Shown here: positions 19,533-27,313 of the stretch, piece by piece | How the letters are laid out: each line of letters starts with the position of its first letter | Numbering within the stretch: the stretch's first letter is position 1 | NCBI RefSeq assembly: GCF_014197535.1 | Contig: NZ_JACIFV010000001.1 | Span: forward strand, 372,001 to 436,000 | Length of the DNA stretch: 64,000 nt | DNA from: Rhizobium aethiopicum | Lineage (GTDB): Bacteria > Pseudomonadota > Alphaproteobacteria > Rhizobiales > Rhizobiaceae | Reading direction: 5' to 3' | Notes under the pieces: generated by a model | Database searches by the model: none | Seen by the model: only the letters and a program-made list of their open reading frames with translations | What the model was told of the DNA's origin: nothing | Made by a program: the position numbers and the translations under genes

Positions 19533-19693
19533 GGAATTCCCTCCCGCGGGCAACTAAGCGCAGAGTCGTCCACCGCACAGGCCCGATGCTCGCGGAACGC
19601 AGAGTTGCGAATGCCCGAGAGCGTGCCACCTTTCTCCAGCAATCATTTGTCTATCGGGCGAGATCCGCGGCGTGATTTTGCTGCCTCTTCTGC

Positions 19694-19724
19694 GCAAGCC
19701 TCGCGTAACGCCCGAGTTCTATGG
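19694..19724 (+). repeat. 31-bp repeat, copy 1, upstream of a glycosyltransferase gene
   Basis: Begins GCAAGCCTCG and contains AACGCCCG and CTATG. It matches a second copy at 23244-23274 at 25 of 31 positions without gaps, in the same orientation. It ends about 90 bases before the TTG start at 19817. It may be a shared regulatory or promoter element of the glycan locus. Confidence 0.45.
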
Positions 19725-19816
19725 TCATGGCAAGCGGTCTGCTTCGGTCCTTCGGCGAGGCGATCACCGCTCTCGCCGGCTGAGGCTGGAGAGAAGCGTT
19801 TCAAGGGGAGAAACAT

Positions 19817-20713
19817 TTGCCGCGCGTGTCGATCTGTATACCGGCCTACAAGCCTGACTTCTTTGAACTCGCCCTGAAGAGCGCAATCGCGCAAAGCTAT
19901 ACGGATGTCGAAATCATCGTCTCGGACGATTGCCCGACGGACGCCATCGAGGCTATCTGTTCACGGTATTCCAGCCTCATTACTTATAGCCGCAATCCCC
20001 ACCCTGGCGAATACACCAATATCATGAGGCTCGCCGGTCTCGCTGAGGGCGAATACATCAAATTTCTGTTCGATGACGACGTGCTTAGCCCTTTCTGCGT
20101 GCAGTTTCTTCTCGAAGCGCTGGAGGCGACGCGCGGCAGAGGGACGAAACTTGCCTTTTCACCGCGGCACGTGATCGACGAGAGGAACAACTTCATCAAT
20201 CTAATCAACCATTTCCAGGTTGCTCAGGGTTTGAAGATCATTGAAGGCCGGGATTTCATCCGCTTGACAGCGATGCATCACCTCAACCTTATCGGCGAAT
20301 ATTCGACCGTGATGATGCGTAAGGCGGACTGCTTTGACGAGAATGGCGAGTTCCGGCTTTTCAGGCCCGAAAACGGCGTCTTCCGCGGCCTTCTTGATCT
20401 TTCAGGCTGGATGGAGCTCGCCAAGGAAGGCGCGTTCGTCGCCCATCCGCACCCGCTTTCCTATTTCCGGCAGCATTCCAATTCCAAATCAAACCACACC
20501 ACGAACCCGATCTTCATCTACGCCATCATCTTTTACGAAGACATTCTGAACTATGCGCACGCCAACGGATTCCTCGGCCCGCAGGATTTGCCGGTCTCCT
20601 ATCGCAATCTGATCAATGTCTACCAGTACTGGCGCGCCGCCTTTCCGGAGCTCGATGCGAGGATCGCTCGCCTGAGTGCGCTGCTTGATGATGCCGGGCG
20701 ATGGAGCGCGTAG
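19817..20713 (+). CDS. Family 2 glycosyltransferase
   Basis: A 298-residue GT-A fold glycosyltransferase. The N-terminus VSICIPAYK, the SDD of the nucleotide site (residues 36-38) and the metal-binding FDDD (85-88) are typical of GT2. Donor and acceptor cannot be inferred. The start is a TTG at 19817 with AAGGGGAG six bases upstream; no ATG or GTG in the vicinity would keep the N-terminal strand intact. It opens the glycan locus, and the next gene begins 112 bases downstream. There is no membrane segment, so it should act in the cytoplasm. Confidence 0.88.
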   Translation: MPRVSICIPAYKPDFFELALKSAIAQSYTDVEIIVSDDCPTDAIEAICSRYSSLITYSRNPHPGEYTNIMRLAGLAEGEYIKFLFDDDVLSPFCVQFLLEALEATRGRGTKLAFSPRHVIDERNNFINLINHFQVAQGLKIIEGRDFIRLTAMHHLNLIGEYSTVMMRKADCFDENGEFRLFRPENGVFRGLLDLSGWMELAKEGAFVAHPHPLSYFRQHSNSKSNHTTNPIFIYAIIFYEDILNYAHANGFLGPQDLPVSYRNLINVYQYWRAAFPELDARIARLSALLDDAGRWSA

Positions 20714-20785
20714 CGGTTTGGGCCACTCGCTCCCAGGGAGCTTCGGTGTACCCGCACGTTTCGCACAATTCTCACGATTTAATTG

Positions 20786-20807
20786 ATGGTCGACATGGCG
20801 CGACCAT
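20786..20807. promoter_or_regulatory. 7-bp inverted repeat before the fusion gene
   Basis: ATGGTCG and CGACCAT are separated by eight bases and end 18 bases before the start at 20826. It could be a leader hairpin or an operator. It has no T-run and so is unlikely to be a terminator. Confidence 0.3.
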
Positions 20808-20825
20808 GCAGGCAGAGGGTTTCAA

Positions 20826-23198
20826 ATGATGCAGTTGATGGATGCTACAATGGCGGGTTTCGGCGGACGCGAGCAGATCGTGCAGGCGTCTTTTTCGGTC
20901 ATCGTCCCCGCCTACAACGCATCAAACGTCATCGAGCGATGCCTGCGGAGCCTCTTAAATCAGCAGGGGAAGACGGCATTTGAAATTATTGTCGTCGACG
21001 ATTGCTCGGCGGACGACACAATCGCTAAAGCCGAAGAGATAGCTCGTGGGCACAATAACGTTAGTGTCCTGCGCCTCGACAGCAACGGCGGACCCGGCAT
21101 CGCAAGGAATGCAGGGGTACTCAGAGCAAAAGGCGAATGGATTTGCTTTGTCGATGCCGACGACGTCGTGGAGAACAACTTTCTAGAGATGCTTCAGGCA
21201 TCCGTCGAAGACCTCACGGATATCCTCGCGTTCAACTCCAGCCTTTATGACGCAGAAACCGGCAATAGCCTGAAAGCCAGCATCCGCGAGGATCTCGCCC
21301 GAGTCGAGGGCGCCGACAGGCTGGCGGATTATCTTCAGGATCGCGTTGATCGATCAGTCATCTTCCATCTGTTCCGCCGCCGTTTCCTCCTCGACAATAA
21401 CATTATGTTCCGCGGCGGCCTTCACGAGGACGTCGATTACATGTTTCACGCGCTGATGCGCGCGCGTTCGATCAAGAGTCTCGACAGGCAGATCTACCGC
21501 AAACTCGATACACAGGGCTCAATCGTCAATTCGCTCAGCACCCGTCATGTCGACGGCTTCTTCGATGCGCTCGATGCCATGCATGCGCTCGTGGCGGACA
21601 CGCCGATGTGGCCTGACCTGAAAAATCCTTTCCTGACAGGCATCATCAACGTGACCGCGTCTCGCCTGCTCAGGCTGCTGCCCGGCAAGGTGGTCAAGCT
21701 CGAGGATGCCGGCAAGATCCTCTCCACGCTTCACGGCCGTGTCGTGCGCTCAATGAAGCTTGCCGAGCTCGCCTATCCCCTGCCGGTTCAACCATCCGGC
21801 TTCCGCACCAAATACCGGATCACCTTCGATGCCTTTATGAACGGCATGGAAAAAGGCGATACGACCGAGGATATGCTGAAAGCCTTCGCGGAGATCGCGC
21901 CGAAGCTCTGGAGCTGCTACGACCTTCATCATTCCATTCTGCTCGGGCCCGGCGAGGTGCGCACCTGCTGCAAGCGCTTCACCTATGAAGGCGAGCTGAA
22001 AGGCGATGTGGTTCTTTTTGGCGGTAACGGCAAGGATTTCGAGTTCACCTACAGCGATATCAAGCAGGCAAAGGATGCCCTGTTCCTCGAGATCAACCGA
22101 GACAACTCGGATGAATGCCGCGGTTGTCCCTTCTTGAAATTCGAGGATTGGGGCCGGCCGCTCAATCAGGGCGTCAAGTATCTTTCCTTCGAGCATCACT
22201 CGCTTTGCAACATGCGCTGCACCTATTGCAGCGAGACGTATTTTGGCGGCAAGAAGCCCGCTTATGATGCGGGTGCATTTATCGACACATTAAAGGATGC
22301 GAAGGCCCTCGAGAACATGGAATATATCGTCTGGGGCGGCGGCGAACCAACGGTCGAGCCGCGCTTCGACGAGCTTCTCAGCAAGCTGGCTGAGGGCATT
22401 TCCAATGTTAAGCAGCGCGTCATCACCAACGCGACGATGTATTCGGAGCCCCTTGCGGACCTTCTCAGGAAGGACCAAGCCCATATCGTTACCAGCATCG
22501 ACGCCGGAAACAGCAATAATTTCAATGAGATCCGCAAGTACAAACATTTCGCGCGGGTCTTCGAAAACCTCCGCCGCTATGCTGCCTGCTCTTCGCGCAA
22601 CGTCGTCATAAAATATATTCTCTTGCCGGAAAACAGCTCCTCGGACGAACTCCGGCAATATGCCGACCTGATCGTCGAGAATGGCCTGACCGATTGCAAC
22701 TTCCAAATCAGCTGCGATTTCAAAACCGATCGCGTGACCGATGACCAGTTAGTGTCCATCGTAGAGCTTCACCATCTGCTGAGAGTTCGCGGCGCGCGCC
22801 TCATTTTCCTCGACGATCTCGTCTGGCAGCGGATCTTGACGGTTACGCCGGATACCCTGGAATTGCTGAAATCCAAGCTGGAATCTTCGGTGCTGGAAAC
22901 GGCATTCGAGCCGGTCCATCCTGAGGGCGTTGTGGTTTGGGGCATCGGCGGACAGGCTCAGATCATTCGCCGCAAGTCGCAGTTCTTTAAAACGAGCAAG
23001 ATCGCTTATTTCATCGATCCGCGCCCCGAAATGATCGGCCAGAGGCTCGGCGGCATTGAAGTGCGCGCTCCTCATTCGGCGCTGTCGGATGACCTGCCGA
23101 TCATGATCGGCGCCGTGCAAAGCGCACCGGAAATTTACGATCAAATTGAGGCCCTCGGCATAAGCCCCCAACGCATTCTGCAGAAAGTCATCCTGTAG
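20826..23198 (+). CDS. Three-domain fusion: glycosyltransferase 2 - radical SAM - Rossmann-like domain
   Basis: A 790-residue protein with three parts. Residues 23-260 are a GT2 domain: FSVIVPAYN, VDDCSADDT (58-65), VDADD (109-113) and an acidic LHEDVDY (199-205). Residues 365-660 form a radical SAM domain: the cluster motif CNMRCTYC supplies Cys461, Cys465 and Cys468, and GGGEP lies at 504-508. Before it sit two extra cysteine pairs (Cys381-382 and Cys431/434), which could hold an auxiliary cluster. Residues 700-790 start VVVWGIGGQAQ and resemble the nucleotide-binding N-domain of PglD-type enzymes. GAGGG precedes the ATG. The fusion implies that sugar transfer and a radical modification act on the same glycan. 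The reaction is unknown. Confidence 0.85.
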   Translation: MMQLMDATMAGFGGREQIVQASFSVIVPAYNASNVIERCLRSLLNQQGKTAFEIIVVDDCSADDTIAKAEEIARGHNNVSVLRLDSNGGPGIARNAGVLRAKGEWICFVDADDVVENNFLEMLQASVEDLTDILAFNSSLYDAETGNSLKASIREDLARVEGADRLADYLQDRVDRSVIFHLFRRRFLLDNNIMFRGGLHEDVDYMFHALMRARSIKSLDRQIYRKLDTQGSIVNSLSTRHVDGFFDALDAMHALVADTPMWPDLKNPFLTGIINVTASRLLRLLPGKVVKLEDAGKILSTLHGRVVRSMKLAELAYPLPVQPSGFRTKYRITFDAFMNGMEKGDTTEDMLKAFAEIAPKLWSCYDLHHSILLGPGEVRTCCKRFTYEGELKGDVVLFGGNGKDFEFTYSDIKQAKDALFLEINRDNSDECRGCPFLKFEDWGRPLNQGVKYLSFEHHSLCNMRCTYCSETYFGGKKPAYDAGAFIDTLKDAKALENMEYIVWGGGEPTVEPRFDELLSKLAEGISNVKQRVITNATMYSEPLADLLRKDQAHIVTSIDAGNSNNFNEIRKYKHFARVFENLRRYAACSSRNVVIKYILLPENSSSDELRQYADLIVENGLTDCNFQISCDFKTDRVTDDQLVSIVELHHLLRVRGARLIFLDDLVWQRILTVTPDTLELLKSKLESSVLETAFEPVHPEGVVVWGIGGQAQIIRRKSQFFKTSKIAYFIDPRPEMIGQRLGGIEVRAPHSALSDDLPIMIGAVQSAPEIYDQIEALGISPQRILQKVIL

Positions 23199-23243
23199 CG
23201 CTGAACTCTGATCGAAGCGATGGGAAGTCCACCGCCTCGCTCA

Positions 23244-23274
23244 GCAAGCCTCGGGAAACGCCCGCGGCCTATGA
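23244..23274 (+). repeat. 31-bp repeat, copy 2, upstream of the ATP-grasp gene
   Basis: Same orientation and 25 of 31 identical to the copy at 19694-19724. It ends 129 bases before the ATP-grasp start. The two copies precede different members of the glycan locus. Confidence 0.45.
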
Positions 23275-23403
23275 TTTGATCACCGCATCCGTTTTCGCGT
23301 CTCTGAACACCGGAAGCGGATGGAAGAGAGCTGTCAATCTGCTGCTCCAGCGGTTGATGCGCAACGCCCCTGACTCGTCAGGGGATGTGGGAGGGATTTG
23401 AGA

Positions 23404-24585
23404 ATGACCAAGAGAGCATTGCTGGTCGGCAGCAACTTCAGCGCAGTTCCCCTTCTATTCGCCCTGAAAAGGCGCGGCCTGCATATTTCCGTGTGCGGAA
23501 ACCGGCCGGATGAGCCCTGCCACGCGCATGCGGATCAGTCGCATCTCATCGACTACAGCGATCCGACCGTGCTGCTCTCCCTCGTCGAGAACGGCGATTT
23601 CGATTTCATCGTGCCGACCGGCAACGACGTTGCCTATATGTCGACCACCTTCGTCGCCGAAAAGCTCGGATTCCCGCGCTTCGATTCGATGGAAACCGCG
23701 ACCATCATTCACACGAAGCAGGCGTTCCGCAGCTTCACCGAGCAGTACGATATCCCTGCCCCACATTCGGTGCGCCTGCACGGCGACTCGCCGGTCGAGA
23801 CCGGCGCACTGCGCTACCCGCTGCTGGTGAAGCCAAGCGACAGTTTCAGCGGTCGTGGTGTCACGAAGGTTTTCGACAGGACAGAACTTACCGACGCCGT
23901 CGCCGACGCCCGGCGCAACTCGCGCGCGGCGGAGATCGTTATCGAGGAATTCGTCGAAGGCAGCCTGCACAGCCATTCCGCCTTCATCAAGGACCAGGAA
24001 ATCATCTTCGACGTCTTCGTCGACGAATATTGCACAGTCTACCCATACCAGGTCGATTCATCGAATCATCCGTCGCGGCTCTCCGAAACTGTCCGTTCGA
24101 AGACGCGTGCCATTATGGCGCGTGTCGTCAAGCTGCTCGGACTGCAGGACGGCCTCATCCATACGCAGTTCCTGTCGAATGGCGACGATGTCTGGATCGT
24201 CGAATGCATGCGGCGCTGCCCGGGTGATCTTTACGGCTCACTTGTCGATCAGTCTCTCGGCATCGATTATGCCGACCTCGTCATAACGCTGCTGCTGGGC
24301 GAGGAATTTTCTGTCAATCCGCGCTTCAATCCGCCGCTGTTTTTTGGGCGCCACACCATCACCTCCGACACTCCCTCGACGCCGTTTTCCTTCTCACATT
24401 CCATTCCATCATCCGATGTCCGCATCGCACAGCTCAAGACCACCGGCAAGCCGATGAAATCGGCACCGCTCGACAAGCTCGCCATCCTCTACGCCCGTTT
24501 CGAGACGCAAGGCGAGATGCTGAAGGTGGCTCCGGATTTCAAAACGTTCATTTCGCTCCAAACGATGCAAGGAGACCTCGCATGA
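23404..24585 (+). CDS. ATP-grasp family ligase-like protein
   Basis: A 393-residue protein with an N-terminal Rossmann-like pre-domain (ALLVGSNFSAVPLLFALKR) and an ATP-grasp core: LLVKPSDSFSGRGV (141-154), EEFVEG (181-186) and a metal site near VECMRRCPGD (266-275). Such enzymes join a carboxylate to an amine, or a similar nucleophile, through an acyl phosphate. Resemblance to carbamoyl-phosphate-synthase-like ligases in glycan and antibiotic clusters suggests that it adds an acyl or amino-acid group to a sugar; this is inference. The ATG at 23404 has GGAGGG eight bases upstream. A TTG six bases earlier is too close to that site. Its stop overlaps the next gene's ATG (ATGA). Confidence 0.85.
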   Translation: MTKRALLVGSNFSAVPLLFALKRRGLHISVCGNRPDEPCHAHADQSHLIDYSDPTVLLSLVENGDFDFIVPTGNDVAYMSTTFVAEKLGFPRFDSMETATIIHTKQAFRSFTEQYDIPAPHSVRLHGDSPVETGALRYPLLVKPSDSFSGRGVTKVFDRTELTDAVADARRNSRAAEIVIEEFVEGSLHSHSAFIKDQEIIFDVFVDEYCTVYPYQVDSSNHPSRLSETVRSKTRAIMARVVKLLGLQDGLIHTQFLSNGDDVWIVECMRRCPGDLYGSLVDQSLGIDYADLVITLLLGEEFSVNPRFNPPLFFGRHTITSDTPSTPFSFSHSIPSSDVRIAQLKTTGKPMKSAPLDKLAILYARFETQGEMLKVAPDFKTFISLQTMQGDLA

Positions 24586-25796
24586 GCCGATCAAGCCAGG
24601 GAGTACCGGAAAAGCTGCGCCTCGGCTTTCTGGGCGGCGCCGTCAATTCTGCTGTGGGTCGCGCTCATCGCGATGCAATCGAACTTGATCAGAAATTCGA
24701 TCTTGTCGCCGGCTGCTTCAGCCGCCACCAGGAGATCAATCGCGAGACAGCGGAACAGTACCGCATTTTGCCGGAGCGCTGCCATGGCGACTTCGATAGC
24801 TTGCTATCGAAAGAATCCGGCAACATCGATGCTCTCGTCGTGCTTACGCCGACGCAGCAGCATACGAATCAGGTTGTCGCCGCACTCGAGGCGGGTATTC
24901 CGGTGATCTCGGAAAAAGCCCTTGCCGGTTCGAGCGCCGAGACCCGCATGATCGACAATGCGCGCAGTAACGGGACCTTTTTGGCCGTAACCTACAATTA
25001 CACGGGATACCCCATGCTCCGCGAAATCCGCGGCATGGTCGAGCATGGTGTTTTCGGCGAATTGCAGCAGATCCATATTGAGATGCCGCAGGAGAGCTTC
25101 CTCCGTTTCCGCCGTGACGGGACGCCGATGACGCCACAGGATTGGCGCTTGCGCGACGGTCCCGTGCCGACGGTTTCGCTGGATCTCGGCGTTCATGTGC
25201 ACTCGTTGCTTCATTTTCTTACACAGCGGGAGCCGGAGGAAGTCTGCGCGACCAGCCAGAGCTTCGGCAACTTCCCGCAGGTGCTCGACAATGTGCAGGC
25301 GCTCGTGCGCTGCGCCGGCGGCCTGCATTGCAGCATGTGGTACGGCAAGACAGCGCTCGGGCAACGCAACGGCCTGCGTGTGCGGCTCTATGGCTCCAAG
25401 GCATCAGTCGAATGGCTTCAGGAAACCCCCGAGATTGCCCATTTCTACGACCGCAACGGCCGCAAGCAGATCCTCGATCGCGCCAGCCCGGATATCATGA
25501 TCGCCAACGCTAGCCGCTATGAGCGGTTCAAGGCAGGTCATCCTTCGGGCTTCATCGAAGCCTTCGCGAATTATTATGCCGACCTTGCGGACGCCCTGCT
25601 GCAACGCAAGACCAATAGCGCACGCTTGCCCCATCCCTATGTTCTCGGGCTCGATGAGGCGGAAGAAGGACTGCGGCTGCTGGAAGCGATCGAATGCTCG
25701 CGGCTTGAAAAGCGCTGGATCGAGATTGAGCCGCGGGGCGTACGGCGCGCTGTGACAGAGCGGCTCGAAATCCAGGCTCCGCAACTGGCACTCTAA
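24582..25796 (+). CDS. Gfo/Idh/MocA-family oxidoreductase
   Basis: A 404-residue NAD(P)-dependent sugar oxidoreductase. The N-terminal nucleotide fold begins LRLGFLGGAVNSAVGRAH. The usual EKP motif appears as SEKALAG, with Ala in place of Pro. The active-site helix is LDLGVHVHSLLHFL. The C-terminal domain has the expected alpha/beta layout with IEAFANYYADLADALL. It overlaps the ATP-grasp gene by four bases, so the two are translationally coupled and likely act in sequence on one sugar. A related function is the 3-oxidation step of amino-sugar pathways, but the substrate is unknown. A hairpin follows. Confidence 0.88.
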   Translation: MSRSSQGVPEKLRLGFLGGAVNSAVGRAHRDAIELDQKFDLVAGCFSRHQEINRETAEQYRILPERCHGDFDSLLSKESGNIDALVVLTPTQQHTNQVVAALEAGIPVISEKALAGSSAETRMIDNARSNGTFLAVTYNYTGYPMLREIRGMVEHGVFGELQQIHIEMPQESFLRFRRDGTPMTPQDWRLRDGPVPTVSLDLGVHVHSLLHFLTQREPEEVCATSQSFGNFPQVLDNVQALVRCAGGLHCSMWYGKTALGQRNGLRVRLYGSKASVEWLQETPEIAHFYDRNGRKQILDRASPDIMIANASRYERFKAGHPSGFIEAFANYYADLADALLQRKTNSARLPHPYVLGLDEAEEGLRLLEAIECSRLEKRWIEIEPRGVRRAVTERLEIQAPQLAL

Positions 25797-25817
25797 TCTA
25801 TCCTCTACAGGATAAAG

Positions 25818-25848
25818 AAAGCGGCGTGGTCGATGGTCACGCCGCTTT
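25818..25848 (+). terminator. Terminator after the Gfo/Idh gene
   Basis: An 11-base perfect stem AAAGCGGCGTG / CACGCCGCTTT with a nine-base loop, 22 bases past the stop. The T-tract is short (TTT). It ends the rightward 19.8-25.8 kb block before the opposite-strand aminotransferase. Confidence 0.75.
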
Positions 25849-26013
25849 CGTATGGATAGCCGCCTGCAATGCGCGGTTATGCGATTTCTTGTTTTGCAGG
25901 CAGAGTCCGCGCTTCAAAATCTGCTGACAAGGTAGGCCACCTGTTGGCGCACGATATCGCACCGCAGATCGTTTCCATCTGCGATGCGGTATGACATCCG
26001 GAATATCGTGTTT

Positions 26014-27123
26014 TTAAACCGACTCGATCAGCTCACAGACCTTGTCGACGATCTCCATCTCCATGTCCGGATAGATGGGAAGGCAGAGCACCTGTAGTGC
26101 TGCTTCGCTGGCGACCGGCAGGTTCGACGGCTGGGCGGAAGGCAGGCTGCGATACATCGAGAAGCTTGAAATCAGCGGATAGAAATAGCGGCGCGGATGA
26201 ATGCCGTTTTCCTTCAGTAGCTCGTAGAGCCCGTCGCGTGAAATGGGATAGCCAGGGCGGACGAGGATCGGGAAATAAGAGAAGTTGGAGACGGTCTCAC
26301 CGGAACGGTCCAGGCATTCAATGCCCGCAACGCCGCGGAGCCGCTCGCGGTATGCACTGTCGATGAGCTCACGCCTTTCGAGTGCAAACTTGATGTATTT
26401 CAGCTGCAACAGGCCGAGCGCAGCGTTGAACTCGCTCATCTTACCGTTCGTGCCTGGCGCCACCACTGTCACTTCATCGACGTAACCGAAGTTCTTCAGC
26501 TGGTCGATGCGGGTCTTCGTCTTGACATCCGGGCAGATGATGGCCCCGCCTTCGAATGTGTTGAAAACTTTCGTCGCATGGAAGCTCAGGATGGAAAGGT
26601 CGCCGTGATTGAGAACACTTCCCCGTTCGTCCTCCACGCCGAAGGCATGCGCGGCATCATAGATGACCTTCAGATTGTAGAGATCGGCGATCTTCTGGAT
26701 CGCATCGACGTCGCAAGGGTGGCCGTAGCAATGCACCGGCATGATCGCCGTCGTCTGCTGTGTGATCGCCGCCTCGATCTTCGCTGGATCGAGATTGAGC
26801 GTCACAGGGTCGATGTCGACGAAGACGGGCTTTAAGCCGTTCCAGAGAAGCGAATGCGAAGTGGCCACGAAGGAATAAGGCGTGGTGATGACTTCGCCCG
26901 TGACGCGGAGCGCCTGAAGCGCCGTCAGCAATGCAACGGTGGCGTTGGAAAACAGGCTGATGTGCTTCACGCCGAGATGGCTGCAGAGCTCCTGCTCCAG
27001 CTGCTCGTGGAATGGTCCGCCATTGGTCAGGATGCGATTGTTCCAGATCGCTTCCAGCGAAGGAATGAATTCTTCGAGCGGCGGCAGGCTGGGCTTCGTT
27101 ACATAGATCTTTTCGTTTTTCAT
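26014..27123 (-). CDS. DegT/DnrJ/EryC1-family sugar aminotransferase, VioA-like
   Basis: A 369-residue PLP enzyme. The PLP Lys is 185 in SFHATKVFNT, with Asp156 in YDAAHAFG. It closely resembles VioA, which turns dTDP-4-keto-6-deoxyglucose into dTDP-4-amino-4,6-dideoxyglucose (viosamine): the shared stretches include PPLEEFIPSLE, GVKHISLFSNAT and GEVITTPYSFVATSHS. The substrate is the product of RfbB, encoded 3 kb away, which supports the assignment. The gene is on the opposite strand to the rest of the locus and is divergent from the large glycosyltransferase gene. No VioB-type acetyltransferase is adjacent. Confidence 0.88.
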   Translation of the reverse strand: MKNEKIYVTKPSLPPLEEFIPSLEAIWNNRILTNGGPFHEQLEQELCSHLGVKHISLFSNATVALLTALQALRVTGEVITTPYSFVATSHSLLWNGLKPVFVDIDPVTLNLDPAKIEAAITQQTTAIMPVHCYGHPCDVDAIQKIADLYNLKVIYDAAHAFGVEDERGSVLNHGDLSILSFHATKVFNTFEGGAIICPDVKTKTRIDQLKNFGYVDEVTVVAPGTNGKMSEFNAALGLLQLKYIKFALERRELIDSAYRERLRGVAGIECLDRSGETVSNFSYFPILVRPGYPISRDGLYELLKENGIHPRRYFYPLISSFSMYRSLPSAQPSNLPVASEAALQVLCLPIYPDMEMEIVDKVCELIESV

Positions 27124-27313
27124 GACGCCGTCCAGAGTTGGGCACTAGCACTCAATTGGCCTGGTACGAACATCAGGGCTTAACCTGTTGCCAGGCTGAC
27201 CAGCGAAATCCCCGCCAACAGTGTGGCGCAAGCTTCACGTCCAATAGTCGACACCCATACGAATGCCGTACCGTGAATCACGAAGACGGCAGCCATTCGC
27301 GAAGGACGATACC

